A DNA stretch of 64,000 bases from contig NZ_LLXT01000082.1 of assembly GCF_001431625.1 (NCBI RefSeq), positions 51,739 to 115,738 on the forward strand, written 5' to 3'. The stretch's first letter is position 1. Each line of letters starts with the position of its first letter. The notes under the pieces are model-generated. The model was not told the DNA's origin. It worked only from the letters and a program-made list of their open reading frames with translations, and made no database searches. Both the position numbers and the translations under genes were made by a program. The stretch comes from Stenotrophomonas geniculata ATCC 19374 = JCM 13324. Its GTDB lineage: Bacteria > Pseudomonadota > Gammaproteobacteria > Xanthomonadales > Xanthomonadaceae. Shown here one piece after another: positions 1 through 8,305 of the stretch.

Positions 1-1598
1 TTCGAACCCTGCACCGGTGCCAGCAGGTTCTCGTTGCGGTCCTTGAAGTTCTGCGGGTTGAAGATCTCGGTGTAGCTGGCATAGGCCGACACGTTCGGGG
101 TGATGTCGTAGACCAGGCCCACGTACGGGGTGACTTCATCGCTCACCTTGTAGGCGCCGCTGGTGCCGGTATAGGCGCCTGCGGCGTTGTACGAGCGGCT
201 GAGGGTTTCCCAGCGGCTCAGGCGCGCGCCTGCAATCAGCGACAGCGGATCGGCCAGGCGCAGACGGGTGGCCAGATAGACGCCACTCTGCGTGGTCTTG
301 GCCACGCGGCGCGCGCCGGTGCGGCGGTAGGTCACCTCGGAGATGTCGCCGTTCCAGTTGTACACGTTGGGAATGTAGTAGCAGCGCTCGCCGCCGCAGC
401 GTGCCCAGTCGTTCGGGAAGTTCAGTGCAAGCGTGTTGGTGGTGCCTTCCAGGTCCGACCACTGTGCGCCAACGGTGAGGTCGTGCTCGCGGCCGAACAG
501 GTCGAAGCTGCCGGACAGGTAGGCATCGACATTGCGGCGGGTGTCCTTGGAATCACCGGCGGCGGCACGCAGGTAGATGCCCGAGCCGGTCACCGGGTCC
601 GGGTTGCCGGTGCCGTACAGGCGCACGTTCTGCACGTTGCCACGGGTGTAGGCGGTGTTGATCTTCAGCAGCCAGTTGTCACCGAAGCGCTGTTCCAGGT
701 TGGCGAACGCGGTGTTGCTCTCGCGCTTCCAGTAGCTCCACTTCGGCGACAGGTTGGTCGAACGCGGCAGGTGGGCGAAGTTGCCCTGGTTGTCGAAGAA
801 CGGCACGGTGCCCCAGGTTGAACCGGTGGGATTGTTGTCCTGGCTCTGGTAACCGAGGGTGACGGTGGTGCTGTCGGTGACGTCGCCTTCCAGCACCGCC
901 ATGCCGGCCATCTTGTTCTCGTCGTAACGGTCGTAATACAGGCCACGATCGGTATAGGCGGCGACCACGCGGCTGCGGAAACGGCCGTCATCGGTCAGCG
1001 GCGCGGTCACGTCCGCCTCCATGCGCCGATAGTCCCAGCTGCCGGCGCTGACCGCGAACGAGGCATCGAACTCCTTGCCCGGGCGCTTGCGCAGCAGGTT
1101 GACCGTGGCCGACGGCACGCCGGCGCCACTGAGCAGGCCGTTGGCGCCGCGGATCACTTCGATGCGGTCGTAGAAGGCGGTGTCGTATTCCTGGTTGGTC
1201 GAACCGCTGTAGGTCGGGATCCCGTCGACCTGGAAGTCGGTGATGGCAAAGCCACGCGCGTAGTACAGCGGGCGCTGGGTGTCATAGAAGGACACGCTGA
1301 CGCCGGTGACGTTGCGCATCACATCGTTGATGCTGAACAGCGATTCGTCCTGCAGGCGCTTGAGGCTGATCGCAGTGGCCGACTGCGGGGTTTCCTGCAG
1401 CGTGATCGGCAGGCGGGTGGTGCTGGATGGCGGAGCGGACTGCTCGGCACGGACGCTGACCCGGTCCAGGGTCTTGGCATCGGCGGCGCCATCGGCGGCG
1501 GCGAACGCGCTGGGCGCGGCCAGCAGGGACAGCGACGAAAGCAGGGCAGCCGGCAGCAGCGCGCGGCGGGGCAGGCGGTTACGCAGGGTCAGGGACAT
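1..1598 (-). CDS. TonB-dependent siderophore receptor, 5' part (runs off the window edge)
   Basis: Outer-membrane receptor that would import a ferric siderophore using TonB energy. About 532 residues are present; the C-terminal barrel strands lie beyond position 1. The ATG at 1598 is followed by a signal peptide (RRALLPAALLSSLSLLAAPSAFA), a probable TonB-box region (KTLDRVSVRAE) and a plug domain with ETPQSATAIS, FSINDVMRNVTGV, YYARGF and DRIEVIRGANGLLSG. These are hallmarks of the FhuE/FpvA group (TIGR01783-like). The remaining sequence reads as alternating barrel strands. No STN domain precedes the plug, so it should be a plain transporter rather than a FecA-type signal transducer. A Fur-box-like AT-rich stretch lies about 115 bp upstream. 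The substrate cannot be told from sequence. Confidence 0.9.
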   Translation of the reverse strand, partial: MSLTLRNRLPRRALLPAALLSSLSLLAAPSAFAAADGAADAKTLDRVSVRAEQSAPPSSTTRLPITLQETPQSATAISLKRLQDESLFSINDVMRNVTGVSVSFYDTQRPLYYARGFAITDFQVDGIPTYSGSTNQEYDTAFYDRIEVIRGANGLLSGAGVPSATVNLLRKRPGKEFDASFAVSAGSWDYRRMEADVTAPLTDDGRFRSRVVAAYTDRGLYYDRYDENKMAGMAVLEGDVTDSTTVTLGYQSQDNNPTGSTWGTVPFFDNQGNFAHLPRSTNLSPKWSYWKRESNTAFANLEQRFGDNWLLKINTAYTRGNVQNVRLYGTGNPDPVTGSGIYLRAAAGDSKDTRRNVDAYLSGSFDLFGREHDLTVGAQWSDLEGTTNTLALNFPNDWARCGGERCYYIPNVYNWNGDISEVTYRRTGARRVAKTTQSGVYLATRLRLADPLSLIAGARLSRWETLSRSYNAAGAYTGTSGAYKVSDEVTPYVGLVYDITPNVSAYASYTEIFNPQNFKDRNENLLAPVQGS

Positions 1599-1712
1599 GG
1601 TGGGCTCGAGGCTTGGAAGCGGGGAAGGGCGGCAGCAGTCGTCCAGTACCCGGGGCGGCGGCTTCGGGCACATCAGGTCCATCTGGGAGGGGCGGTCACT
1701 GCGTAGGACGCA

Positions 1713-1735
1713 AATGTAAATAATTCTTAACAACA
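1713..1735 (-). promoter_or_regulatory. Candidate Fur box / promoter of the siderophore receptor
   Basis: An AT-rich island in GC-rich surroundings, containing TAAATAATTCTTAAC, a partial match to the Fur repeat GATAAT. It lies upstream of a siderophore receptor, where Fur repression is expected from the family. The match is imperfect and was judged by eye. Confidence 0.4.
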
Positions 1736-1785
1736 TTACAATTCGCGTCATCGTGCATCGGATTTCCGGCACCAGGCATCGCCTT

Positions 1786-1849
1786 CTGTAGAGCCGAGCC
1801 CATGCTCGGCTGCTTTTTGCTGGAGCCGAGCATGGGCTCGGCTCTACAG
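1786..1849. repeat. SMAG palindrome pair (inverted dimer)
   Basis: Two GTAGAGCCGAGC...GCTCGGC units face each other across a short spacer, so GTAG starts at 1788 and CTAC ends at 1847. This matches the REP-like, GTAG-terminated SMAG repeats described in S. maltophilia. It lies between the receptor promoter and the mqo terminator. Confidence 0.8.
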
Positions 1850-1862
1850 CAGGGAGCCGCCC

Positions 1863-1898
1863 CAAAAAACGAACGGCCACCCAAAGGTGGCCGTTCGT
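1863..1898 (-). terminator. Rho-independent terminator of mqo
   Basis: A perfect 13-bp stem (1869-1881 with 1886-1898) with a 4-base loop, followed on the minus strand by six T. It lies 25 bp past the mqo stop. Confidence 0.85.
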
Positions 1899-1922
1899 GT
1901 GCGTCGAAAGGAAACGGCGGGC

Positions 1923-3611
1923 TTACAGCGCCTGCAGTTCCTCGTTGGCGTTGCGCTTTTCCTTGACCGGAGCCGGAATTGCGGCCGGTGCAGGTGCTGC
2001 CGCGTTGGCATCCACCGGCACTTCCAGGTAGGGAAGGTGCAGGGTCTGGCTGGTCAGCGTACGGATCTCGTTGACCAGCGCGGCACTGTCGTTGAGCTTG
2101 CGCCCGTACGACGGCACGATCTCGCGCAGGCGGGTTTCCCAGCCGGCCTTCATCTGGTCCGGGAAGGCCTTGGCCATCAGGTCCAGCATGATCGGCGGCG
2201 AGGTCGACGCACCCGGCGAGGCGCCGAGCAGGGCCGCGATGGTGTGGTCCTTGTCGGTCACGATCTCGGTACCGAACTGCAGCACCGGGCCCTTCAGCGG
2301 ATCACGCTTGATGATCTGCACGCGCTGGCCGGCGGTGACCAGCTTCCAGTCACCCGGCTTGGCATTGGGGAAGTACTTGACCAGCTCGGCCTGGCGGTCG
2401 GCATCGTTCAGGCGTGCCTGGCCCATCAGGTACTGCACCAGGTCCAGGTTGTCCTTGCCCACTTCCAGCATCGGGCCGACGTTGTTGTGGGTGACCGAGG
2501 AATACAGGTCCCACCACGAGCCGTGCTTGAGGAACTTGGTGCTGTACAGCGCGAACGGCCCGAACAGCACCACCGGCTTGCCGTCCAGCTTGCGCGCATC
2601 CAGGTGCGGCACCGACATCGGCGGCGAACCGGTCTCGGCCATGCCGTAGGCCTTCACGCCATGGCGCGAGGTCACGTCCTGGCCCTGGAAGGCGAGGAAC
2701 TGGCCACCGACCGGGAAGCCGGCGTAGTCCTTCGATTCCGGAATGCCGGACATCTGCAGCAGCTTGAGCGCGGCGCCACCGGCACCGATGAACACGAAGC
2801 GGGCGTGGGTGGTGGATTCGGTGCCGGCCTTGAGGTCCTTCACCGTCACGTTCCAGCTCTTGTCGGCGTTCTGCCGCAGCGCGCTCACTTCATGGTTCAG
2901 ATGCAGGCTGAAGTTCGGGCTGCGCTGCAGGCCGGTGGTCAGCTGGCGGGTGATCACGCCGAAGTTGACGTCGGTGCCGAGCGGCATCCAGGTCGCGGCA
3001 ACCTTCTGCTTCGGGTCACGGCCTTCCATCAGCAGCGGGGCCCACTGCTTGATCTGCGCCGGATCTTCCGAGTACTGCATGCCGTAGAACAGCGGATTCT
3101 TCACCAGGGCCTGCTGGCGCTTGTGCAGGTAGGCGATGTTGTCATCGCCCCAGACGAAGCTCATGTGCGGGGTCGGGTTGATGAAGTCGCTGGGCTGGCT
3201 CAGCCGGCCTTGCTTGACCTGGTGCGACCAGAACTGGCGCGAGACCTCGAACGATTCGGCGATGCCGACCGCGCGCTTGGTCTCGATGCTGCCGTCGGGC
3301 AGTTCCGGGGTGTAGTTCAGTTCGGCGAACGCCGAGTGGCCGGTGCCGGCGTTGTTCCAGCCATCGGAGCTTTCACCGGCGACGCCGTCGAGGCGTTCGT
3401 AGACCTGGATGTTCCAGTCCGGCTGCAGTTCCTGCAGGTAGGTGGCCAGGGTGATGCTCATGATGCCGGCGCCGACCAGCACAACGTCAACGGGCTTGTC
3501 GTTGCTGGCGGCGGGCACCGAGCGCTGGGTCAGCGGCCAGTACAGGAACAGCGCGGCGGCCAGCAACAGCAGCACGAGCAGGGCGAGCAGGGCCTTGCCA
3601 AATTTCTTCAT
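1923..3611 (-). CDS. mqo: Malate:quinone oxidoreductase with N-terminal membrane anchor
   Basis: FAD enzyme of the TCA cycle that oxidises malate to oxaloacetate and passes electrons to quinone at the inner membrane. From the chosen start the protein has 562 residues, near the roughly 550 of E. coli Mqo. Residues 41-52 ([12 protein letters not shown]) are the FAD-binding fold, followed by the Mqo-typical [15 protein letters not shown]. Unlike classical peripheral Mqo, it starts with a hydrophobic helix ([18 protein letters not shown], about residues 8-25). I chose the ATG at 3611 because the helix begins immediately after it. An in-frame ATG at 3746 would add 45 residues that do not look conserved. 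No good ribosome binding site precedes either start. The gene ends in a strong terminator. Confidence 0.93.
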   Translation of the reverse strand: MKKFGKALLALLVLLLLAAALFLYWPLTQRSVPAASNDKPVDVVLVGAGIMSITLATYLQELQPDWNIQVYERLDGVAGESSDGWNNAGTGHSAFAELNYTPELPDGSIETKRAVGIAESFEVSRQFWSHQVKQGRLSQPSDFINPTPHMSFVWGDDNIAYLHKRQQALVKNPLFYGMQYSEDPAQIKQWAPLLMEGRDPKQKVAATWMPLGTDVNFGVITRQLTTGLQRSPNFSLHLNHEVSALRQNADKSWNVTVKDLKAGTESTTHARFVFIGAGGAALKLLQMSGIPESKDYAGFPVGGQFLAFQGQDVTSRHGVKAYGMAETGSPPMSVPHLDARKLDGKPVVLFGPFALYSTKFLKHGSWWDLYSSVTHNNVGPMLEVGKDNLDLVQYLMGQARLNDADRQAELVKYFPNAKPGDWKLVTAGQRVQIIKRDPLKGPVLQFGTEIVTDKDHTIAALLGASPGASTSPPIMLDLMAKAFPDQMKAGWETRLREIVPSYGRKLNDSAALVNEIRTLTSQTLHLPYLEVPVDANAAAPAPAAIPAPVKEKRNANEELQAL

Positions 3612-3803
3612 GGGGGCGGGATCGTTGGCGGAGGGGAGGAGGTCAGGATGCGCATGAAGCAGGGAAAGGGCGTGAAGAAACAACGCCTTGCAACATCCTG
3701 GCGCGATTCTAACCGGTTCCGGTCCTTTTTTGATGCAACGCAGCATCCGGCCTTTCGCGGCCCGTCACCCATAGCGCCAGGTCATGCCTGGCGACGCCTT
3801 CAA

Positions 3804-4250
3804 TCAGACCAGCTCCAGAATCTCGTCTCCGGCGTCGTCGATCTCGCCGGTCGGGCGCCAGCCCAGGCGGCGGTAGAAGCCGTGCGAGCGCGATCGCGGG
3901 TCGGCCGAGCAGGCCAGGAACAGCCGCCGGTGGCCGGCATCGCGGGTCAGGCTCACCACGTCCTGCAGCAGTTGGCGGCCGATACCGCGGCCTTCGTAGT
4001 CCGGCAGCAGGGCCAGCACCAGCACCTCGCCGCTGTCGCGGTCGGCGAAGCAGTAACCGGCCATGCGCTCGCCCTCCCAGGCGACGCGGCCGATCGAATC
4101 GCCTTGGGCGATGCCGGCGGCCCAGCTGTCCTCGGTGATGCCCAGTTCCGCCAGTTGGGCGGCACTGAAGGCGTTCTCGCGGGTGCGCCCGCGCAGGTCG
4201 ATGCAGGCGGCGGCATCTTCGGGGCGCGCATCGCGGACGAATACAGGCAT
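3804..4250 (-). CDS. GNAT family N-acetyltransferase
   Basis: A small acetyl-CoA-dependent N-acetyltransferase of 148 residues, one GNAT domain long. The acetyl-CoA loop is visible as LLPDYEGRGIGRQLL (the R/Q-x-x-G-x-G/A motif), followed by the typical C-terminal FYRRLGWRPTGE. I chose the ATG at 4250 because AAGGA lies eight bases upstream; longer in-frame starts to 4298 add an unconserved tail. The acceptor cannot be predicted. It lies downstream of, and in the same direction as, the ArgP-like gene, but a large inverted repeat separates them. Confidence 0.85.
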   Translation of the reverse strand: MPVFVRDARPEDAAACIDLRGRTRENAFSAAQLAELGITEDSWAAGIAQGDSIGRVAWEGERMAGYCFADRDSGEVLVLALLPDYEGRGIGRQLLQDVVSLTRDAGHRRLFLACSADPRSRSHGFYRRLGWRPTGEIDDAGDEILELV

Positions 4251-4336
4251 GCAGGGCATCCTTGCAGTGATCGGCCGACCAGTATCCGCATCACGCATGG
4301 ACCCCGTGTGGAGGTTGCGTGGAGATTGGATGGAGC

Positions 4337-4420
4337 AAAAAGGGGACGGAGGGGATTAAGTCGTCTTTGCCCGATATGTCGTTTGGGTCTTGAACGACTT
4401 AATCCCCTCCGTCCCCTTTT
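4337..4420. repeat. Long inverted-repeat element, copy 1 (26-bp perfect arms)
   Basis: Arms at 4338-4363 and 4395-4420 are perfect reverse complements (starting AAAAGGGGACGGAGGGG), around a 31-base spacer. The right arm abuts the stop codon of the ArgP-like gene. A second copy with the same arms and an unrelated spacer lies at 52081-52155. As RNA it could act as a terminator in either direction. Confidence 0.85.
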
Positions 4421-5325
4421 CAGCGCTTGCGCCGGATCAGCGCGGAGGAGGCATCCAGCACCGCGCGGGTCAGCAGGGCCATGGTCTGCACGTCGCCCTT
4501 CCAATGCTGCCAGTACAGCGGCACGTCTTCCCACGCGCGCTGGCGCACGTAGACCAGTCGCCCGGCGTCCAGATGCCGCTTGACCAAGGGCAGGGGGTTC
4601 ATGGTCCAGCCCATGCCGCCCAGGTTGGCCTGCACGAAGGCGCGGGTGGACGGAATCCACCAGGTCGGCGCGGTGCTGGGCAGGTCGTCGCCCGCCATGC
4701 GCCGGGCGAAGCGCGACTGCATTTCGTCCTTGCGGTTGAATACCAGCACCGGGGCCTGCGCCAGCGCCTGCGCGGTTACGCCCTTGGCGAAATGGCGCTC
4801 GCGGAACTCGGGGGTACAGGTCGCCGCGTAGCGGATGCTGCCCAGCGCGTGGATCTGGCAGCCCTGCACCGGCTCATCCAGGGTGGTCACCGCGCCCAGC
4901 ACCGTGCCCTGGCGCAGCAGTTCGACGGTGTGGTCCTGGTCTTCCACGCGCAGGTCCAGCGTGGTGCCGGTGCTCTGCGCGAACTGCGAGGCGGCCTGCG
5001 GGAACCAGGTCTCCAGGCTGTCGTGGTTCACCGCCACCGGGATGCTTGCCTGGGGCAGGTCCTCGTCGGCCAGGCCCATACGGTGCAGGGCATCGTGTTC
5101 GAGCAGGGCGGTCTGCTCGGCCAGCTGCACCAGCACCTGGCCCTCGGCGGTGGCGGTGGCCGGAGTGCCGCGCTTGACCAGCAGGCGGCCGACCCGGTCC
5201 TCCAGCGCCTTGACCCGCTGCGAGATGGCCGAGGGCGTGACATTCAACGACTGTGCGGCGCGGTCGAAGCTGCCTTCGCGGATCACCGCGGCCAGGGCGC
5301 GCAGCTGGGCATGGTCGATACGCAT
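4420..5325 (-). CDS. argP: LysR-type regulator of the ArgP (IciA) group
   Basis: Transcription factor, in E. coli controlling the arginine exporter ArgO in response to arginine and lysine. The 301 residues are normal for LysR proteins. The N-terminal helix-turn-helix covers about residues 15-40 (GSFDRAAQSLNVTPSAISQ), followed by the linker helix and a substrate-binding domain. The opening MRIDHAQLRALAAVIREGSF is typical of ArgP. The gene is divergent from a LysE/ArgO-type exporter, the classic arrangement for this regulator and target. The start at 5325 is supported by the strong N-terminal family match. It may regulate itself from the shared 137-base intergenic region. Confidence 0.88.
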   Translation of the reverse strand: MRIDHAQLRALAAVIREGSFDRAAQSLNVTPSAISQRVKALEDRVGRLLVKRGTPATATAEGQVLVQLAEQTALLEHDALHRMGLADEDLPQASIPVAVNHDSLETWFPQAASQFAQSTGTTLDLRVEDQDHTVELLRQGTVLGAVTTLDEPVQGCQIHALGSIRYAATCTPEFRERHFAKGVTAQALAQAPVLVFNRKDEMQSRFARRMAGDDLPSTAPTWWIPSTRAFVQANLGGMGWTMNPLPLVKRHLDAGRLVYVRQRAWEDVPLYWQHWKGDVQTMALLTRAVLDASSALIRRKR

Positions 5326-5462
5326 CGAATTAAGTTCCGCTAATGTTGGTTTAGGAAGTTTAGCTCGTCTTTTTCATGTTGCGGCGCGACAATGGCGCCC
5401 GTTCCGGTGCTGTCCGCCTTCGCGAGGCACCGTCCCCCAAGCAAGTAAAGGCAGTGAATCCC
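5326..5462. promoter_or_regulatory. Divergent argP-argO control region
   Basis: Short intergenic segment between divergent regulator and exporter genes. AT-rich tracts lie near 5340-5372 in otherwise GC-rich DNA. By analogy with LysR systems the operator should lie here; I could not define a single T-N11-A site with confidence. Confidence 0.45.
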
Positions 5463-6098
5463 ATGTTCTCGGTCATCTCCGCCAGCACCGGCCTCGGTGC
5501 CTGGTTCTCTGGTGCAGCTACCGGCATCGGCCTGTTCGCCGTGGTCGGGGCCCAGAGCGCCTTCATTCTGCGCCAGGGCATCCTGCGCAAGCACATCGTG
5601 CCGGTGGTTGCCACCTGTGCGGCCATCGATGCGATCTTCATCTTCGCCAGCGTGGCCGGCCTGCGCACGCTCACCTCGGCACTGCCGTGGCTGACCACCG
5701 CCGTGCTGTGGACGGGTGTCGCGTTCCTGGCCTGGTACGCAATGAAGTCGGCACGCCGTGCGATCGCCGGTGGCGGTGGCATGGGCGAGGCCGACAGTGA
5801 CGACGGCAGCCGCCGCGCGGTGCTGATGGCCGCGGTCGGCTTCTCGCTGATCAACCCGCACTTCTGGCTGGACATGATGGTGATCGGTTCGATCGCCGAG
5901 AACTTCGGCAACGCCCGCATGGCCTTCGCCGCTGGCGTGGTCACCGCCAGCTGCCTGTGGTTGACCGCGCAGGGCCTGGGTGCACGCCTGCTGGCGCCGC
6001 TGTTCACCAAGCCCAGTACCTGGCGCGTGCTCGACGGCACCATTGCCGTGATCCTCAGCATCCTGGCCCTCACGTTGGCGGTGCGCGGGGTCCACTGA
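5463..6098 (+). CDS. argO: LysE/ArgO family amino-acid exporter
   Basis: Inner-membrane exporter of basic amino acids (arginine, possibly lysine). It has 211 residues with about five or six hydrophobic segments. The N-terminal GIGLFAVVGAQSAFILRQGI is the family signature, and FSLINPHFWLDMMVIGS is a second conserved block. I chose the ATG at 5463 because it places the first hydrophobic segment properly; AAAGG lies about eleven bases upstream. An ORF extension to 5376 is not family-like. It is divergent from the ArgP-like gene, its likely activator, and ends in a strong terminator. Confidence 0.88.
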   Translation: MFSVISASTGLGAWFSGAATGIGLFAVVGAQSAFILRQGILRKHIVPVVATCAAIDAIFIFASVAGLRTLTSALPWLTTAVLWTGVAFLAWYAMKSARRAIAGGGGMGEADSDDGSRRAVLMAAVGFSLINPHFWLDMMVIGSIAENFGNARMAFAAGVVTASCLWLTAQGLGARLLAPLFTKPSTWRVLDGTIAVILSILALTLAVRGVH

Positions 6099-6152
6099 CC
6101 CGGCGCACGCCCCCCGAACCCACGTCCTGACTCTCTCTCCAAGGTAGTGGTA

Positions 6153-6186
6153 ACGACGGCACCGGCAACGGTGCCGTCGTTTTTTC
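6153..6186 (+). terminator. Rho-independent terminator after argO
   Basis: A 12-bp perfect stem (6153-6164 with 6169-6180) with loop GCAA, followed by a run of T. Confidence 0.9.
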
Positions 6187-6265
6187 TGCCGATGTGGCGC
6201 GGCAATCGGTCACGTGCCTGGAATCGTGCATCCGGACAGGGTGTCCGGTTTTCCATGGGGGAAGG

Positions 6266-8248
6266 ATGCGCAGGATTGTGCTGGCTGTACTGCTGGGAGC
6301 GGTTGTGGGTGGGGCATCGGCCGCAGCGCTGGACCTGGATCGCTATCTGCGGCAGGAGTCGTATACCGACATCAAGATTTCGCCGGGGGGCGAGTACATC
6401 GCCGCGACGGTTCCGCTGGAGGCGGGAACCGCCTTGGCGATCTATCGCATTGCCGACATGAAGATGGTCGGCAGCTTCCGCCCGCCCCGCAACGATCACG
6501 CCCACACCTTCGACTGGGTCAGCAACGAGCGACTGCTGGTGGGCATGGCACAGAAGTTCGGCGTGCTGGACCGGCCGACGCCGACCGGCGAACTGTTCGG
6601 TATCAATGCCAACGGCAAGGGCGGCGAGCTGCTGGTGGGTTACCGGGTTGCCGACCAGAGCCTGGGCACCAACATCAAGGTCAAGCCGGCAGGCCTGGTG
6701 GCCGCGTACCTCAGCGACGAACTCAAGGATGACGATCGTAACGCACTGGTGACGGTGATCCCGCTGGTCGGCAGTTCGCATGCCCAGGTCGAGCGCATGG
6801 ATGTGATCACCGGTCGCCGCAACGCGGTGGCACGGGCTCCCATCCCCGATGCGGACTTCACGATCGATGAGCAGGGCGAGGTGCGTTTCGCGCGCGCTGT
6901 CGTTACCGATGGCACGCAGAAGCTCTACTACCGCACAGGCAGCAACAGCGACTGGATCCTGCTCAACGATGAATCCCTGAGCAAGCGCATCGAGCTGCCC
7001 CTCGGCTTCTCGGCCGACGGTCGCCTGGCGTACCTGCAGGTCGAGCAGGCAGACGGACCCGATGCCATTGTCAGCTGGGACCCCCAGAGCAATGAACGAC
7101 GCACCGTGCTGCGCGATGAGAGCGCCGACCCGGCGCGCATCATCCGGCGCCCAGGCAGCCGCGTGCCGGTCGGGGCACTGTTCCTTGGCAGTGCGCCGCG
7201 AACGGCATTCTTCGATGACGCCTCGAACGAAGCCCGCCTTTATCGCAGCCTCGAAGCGGGCCTGGGCGGAGCGGCCTACATCACCTCCAGCACGCGCGAT
7301 GGCAGGACGGTGCTGGTGGAAACCTGGTCAGGCAGCAATCCGGGCGATTTCTATCTCTATGACACGGTTGGCAAGAGTGCACGGCACCTGATCAGCCGCA
7401 GCGACTGGATCGACCCCGCGCTGGCGGCGGAGGTGCGTCCGATCAGCCTGAAGGCGCGCGATGGGCGTCCGCTGCATGGCTTCCTTACCGTCCCGCACGG
7501 CCGCGAGGCCCGTGCGCTGCCGATGGTGGTGGTGCCGCACGGAGGTCCGATCGGTGTTGCCGACGACGGCGCCTATGACGCCGAGGCGCAGATGCTGGCG
7601 GCGGCAGGTTACGCGGTATTGCAGGTGAATTTCCGCGGCTCTTCCGGTTATGGCCGGGCCCACATGCAGGCCGCGCGCAAGCAATGGGGACTGTCGATGC
7701 AGGATGACGTCACCGATGCCACGCGCTGGGCGATCGAACAGGGCGTGGCCGACAAGAACCGCATCTGCATCTACGGGGCCAGTTACGGTGCCTATGCGGC
7801 CATGATGGGGGCGGTGCGCGAGCCGGGCCTCTACCAGTGCGCGGCAGGCTACGTCGGCATCTACGACCTGCCGTTGATGTACGCCCGTGGAGACATCCAG
7901 AGTGATGAGTCAGGCCTGGCCTATCTGCGCAACTGGCTGGGATCGCCCAAGGATCTGGCAGAGCGTTCCCCGGTGAATCTGGCCGCGCAGGTGCGGGTGC
8001 CGGTATTCCTGGCCGCGGGAGGGCAGGACCAGCGTGCGCCGATCGTGCACAGTGAACGCATGGAAGCTGCGTTGAAGAAGGCCGGCTCGCCGGTGGAAAC
8101 CCTGTTCGTCAAGAACGAAGGGCATGGTTTCTATTCTCCTGCCAATCAACGCACTTACTACAGCAGGTTGCTGGCCTTCCTCTCGCGCAGCCTGGGGGGA
8201 CAGGTGGCCGCGCAGGCCACGCCTGCGGAAAAGAGCAGCGCGCCCTGA
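6266..8248 (+). CDS. Secreted S9 family prolyl oligopeptidase-like peptidase
   Basis: Serine peptidase of the prolyl-oligopeptidase clan, probably acting on oligopeptides in the periplasm. The 660 residues begin with a signal peptide (MRRIVLAVLLGAVVGGASAAA) at the ATG at 6266. The N-terminal half reads as a beta-propeller; the C-terminal half is the alpha/beta hydrolase. The likely catalytic triad is Ser506 in GASYGAYA, Asp588 in GGQDQRAP and His620 in EGHGFY. The oxyanion-region motif VVPHGGP is present. A GGGGAAGG tract sits right before the start. It converges on a peptide transporter gene and lies 5.4 kb from a second S9 peptidase, suggesting a peptide-scavenging role. The exact cleavage preference is unknown. 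Confidence 0.88.
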   Translation: MRRIVLAVLLGAVVGGASAAALDLDRYLRQESYTDIKISPGGEYIAATVPLEAGTALAIYRIADMKMVGSFRPPRNDHAHTFDWVSNERLLVGMAQKFGVLDRPTPTGELFGINANGKGGELLVGYRVADQSLGTNIKVKPAGLVAAYLSDELKDDDRNALVTVIPLVGSSHAQVERMDVITGRRNAVARAPIPDADFTIDEQGEVRFARAVVTDGTQKLYYRTGSNSDWILLNDESLSKRIELPLGFSADGRLAYLQVEQADGPDAIVSWDPQSNERRTVLRDESADPARIIRRPGSRVPVGALFLGSAPRTAFFDDASNEARLYRSLEAGLGGAAYITSSTRDGRTVLVETWSGSNPGDFYLYDTVGKSARHLISRSDWIDPALAAEVRPISLKARDGRPLHGFLTVPHGREARALPMVVVPHGGPIGVADDGAYDAEAQMLAAAGYAVLQVNFRGSSGYGRAHMQAARKQWGLSMQDDVTDATRWAIEQGVADKNRICIYGASYGAYAAMMGAVREPGLYQCAAGYVGIYDLPLMYARGDIQSDESGLAYLRNWLGSPKDLAERSPVNLAAQVRVPVFLAAGGQDQRAPIVHSERMEAALKKAGSPVETLFVKNEGHGFYSPANQRTYYSRLLAFLSRSLGGQVAAQATPAEKSSAP

Positions 8249-8256
8249 ACAAGCCG

Positions 8257-8285
8257 GGGGCGGCGGATGATCGATCCGCCGCCCC
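8257..8285. terminator. Hairpin between convergent genes
   Basis: A 12-bp GC-rich stem (8257-8268 with 8274-8285) sits between the stops of the S9 peptidase and the POT transporter. No T run follows on either strand, so terminator function is only suggested. Confidence 0.5.
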
Positions 8286-8305
8286 GGATTTCGCCTGCAG
8301 CGGGC

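Larger units (their letters stand above)
1599..1922. other. Intergenic region with promoter area, SMAG dimer and terminator
   Basis: This 324-base stretch has no gene I can support. From left to right it holds the upstream leader of the siderophore receptor, an AT-rich Fur-like site near 1713-1735, a paired SMAG palindrome (1786-1849) and the mqo terminator hairpin (1864-1898). Confidence 0.7.

Noticed and set aside
1887..4583. Plus-strand open frame of about 900 codons
   Set aside because: It runs antisense to mqo and the GNAT gene. Its product is Arg/His/Gln/Gly-rich with no domain, as expected for the shadow of GC-rich codons.
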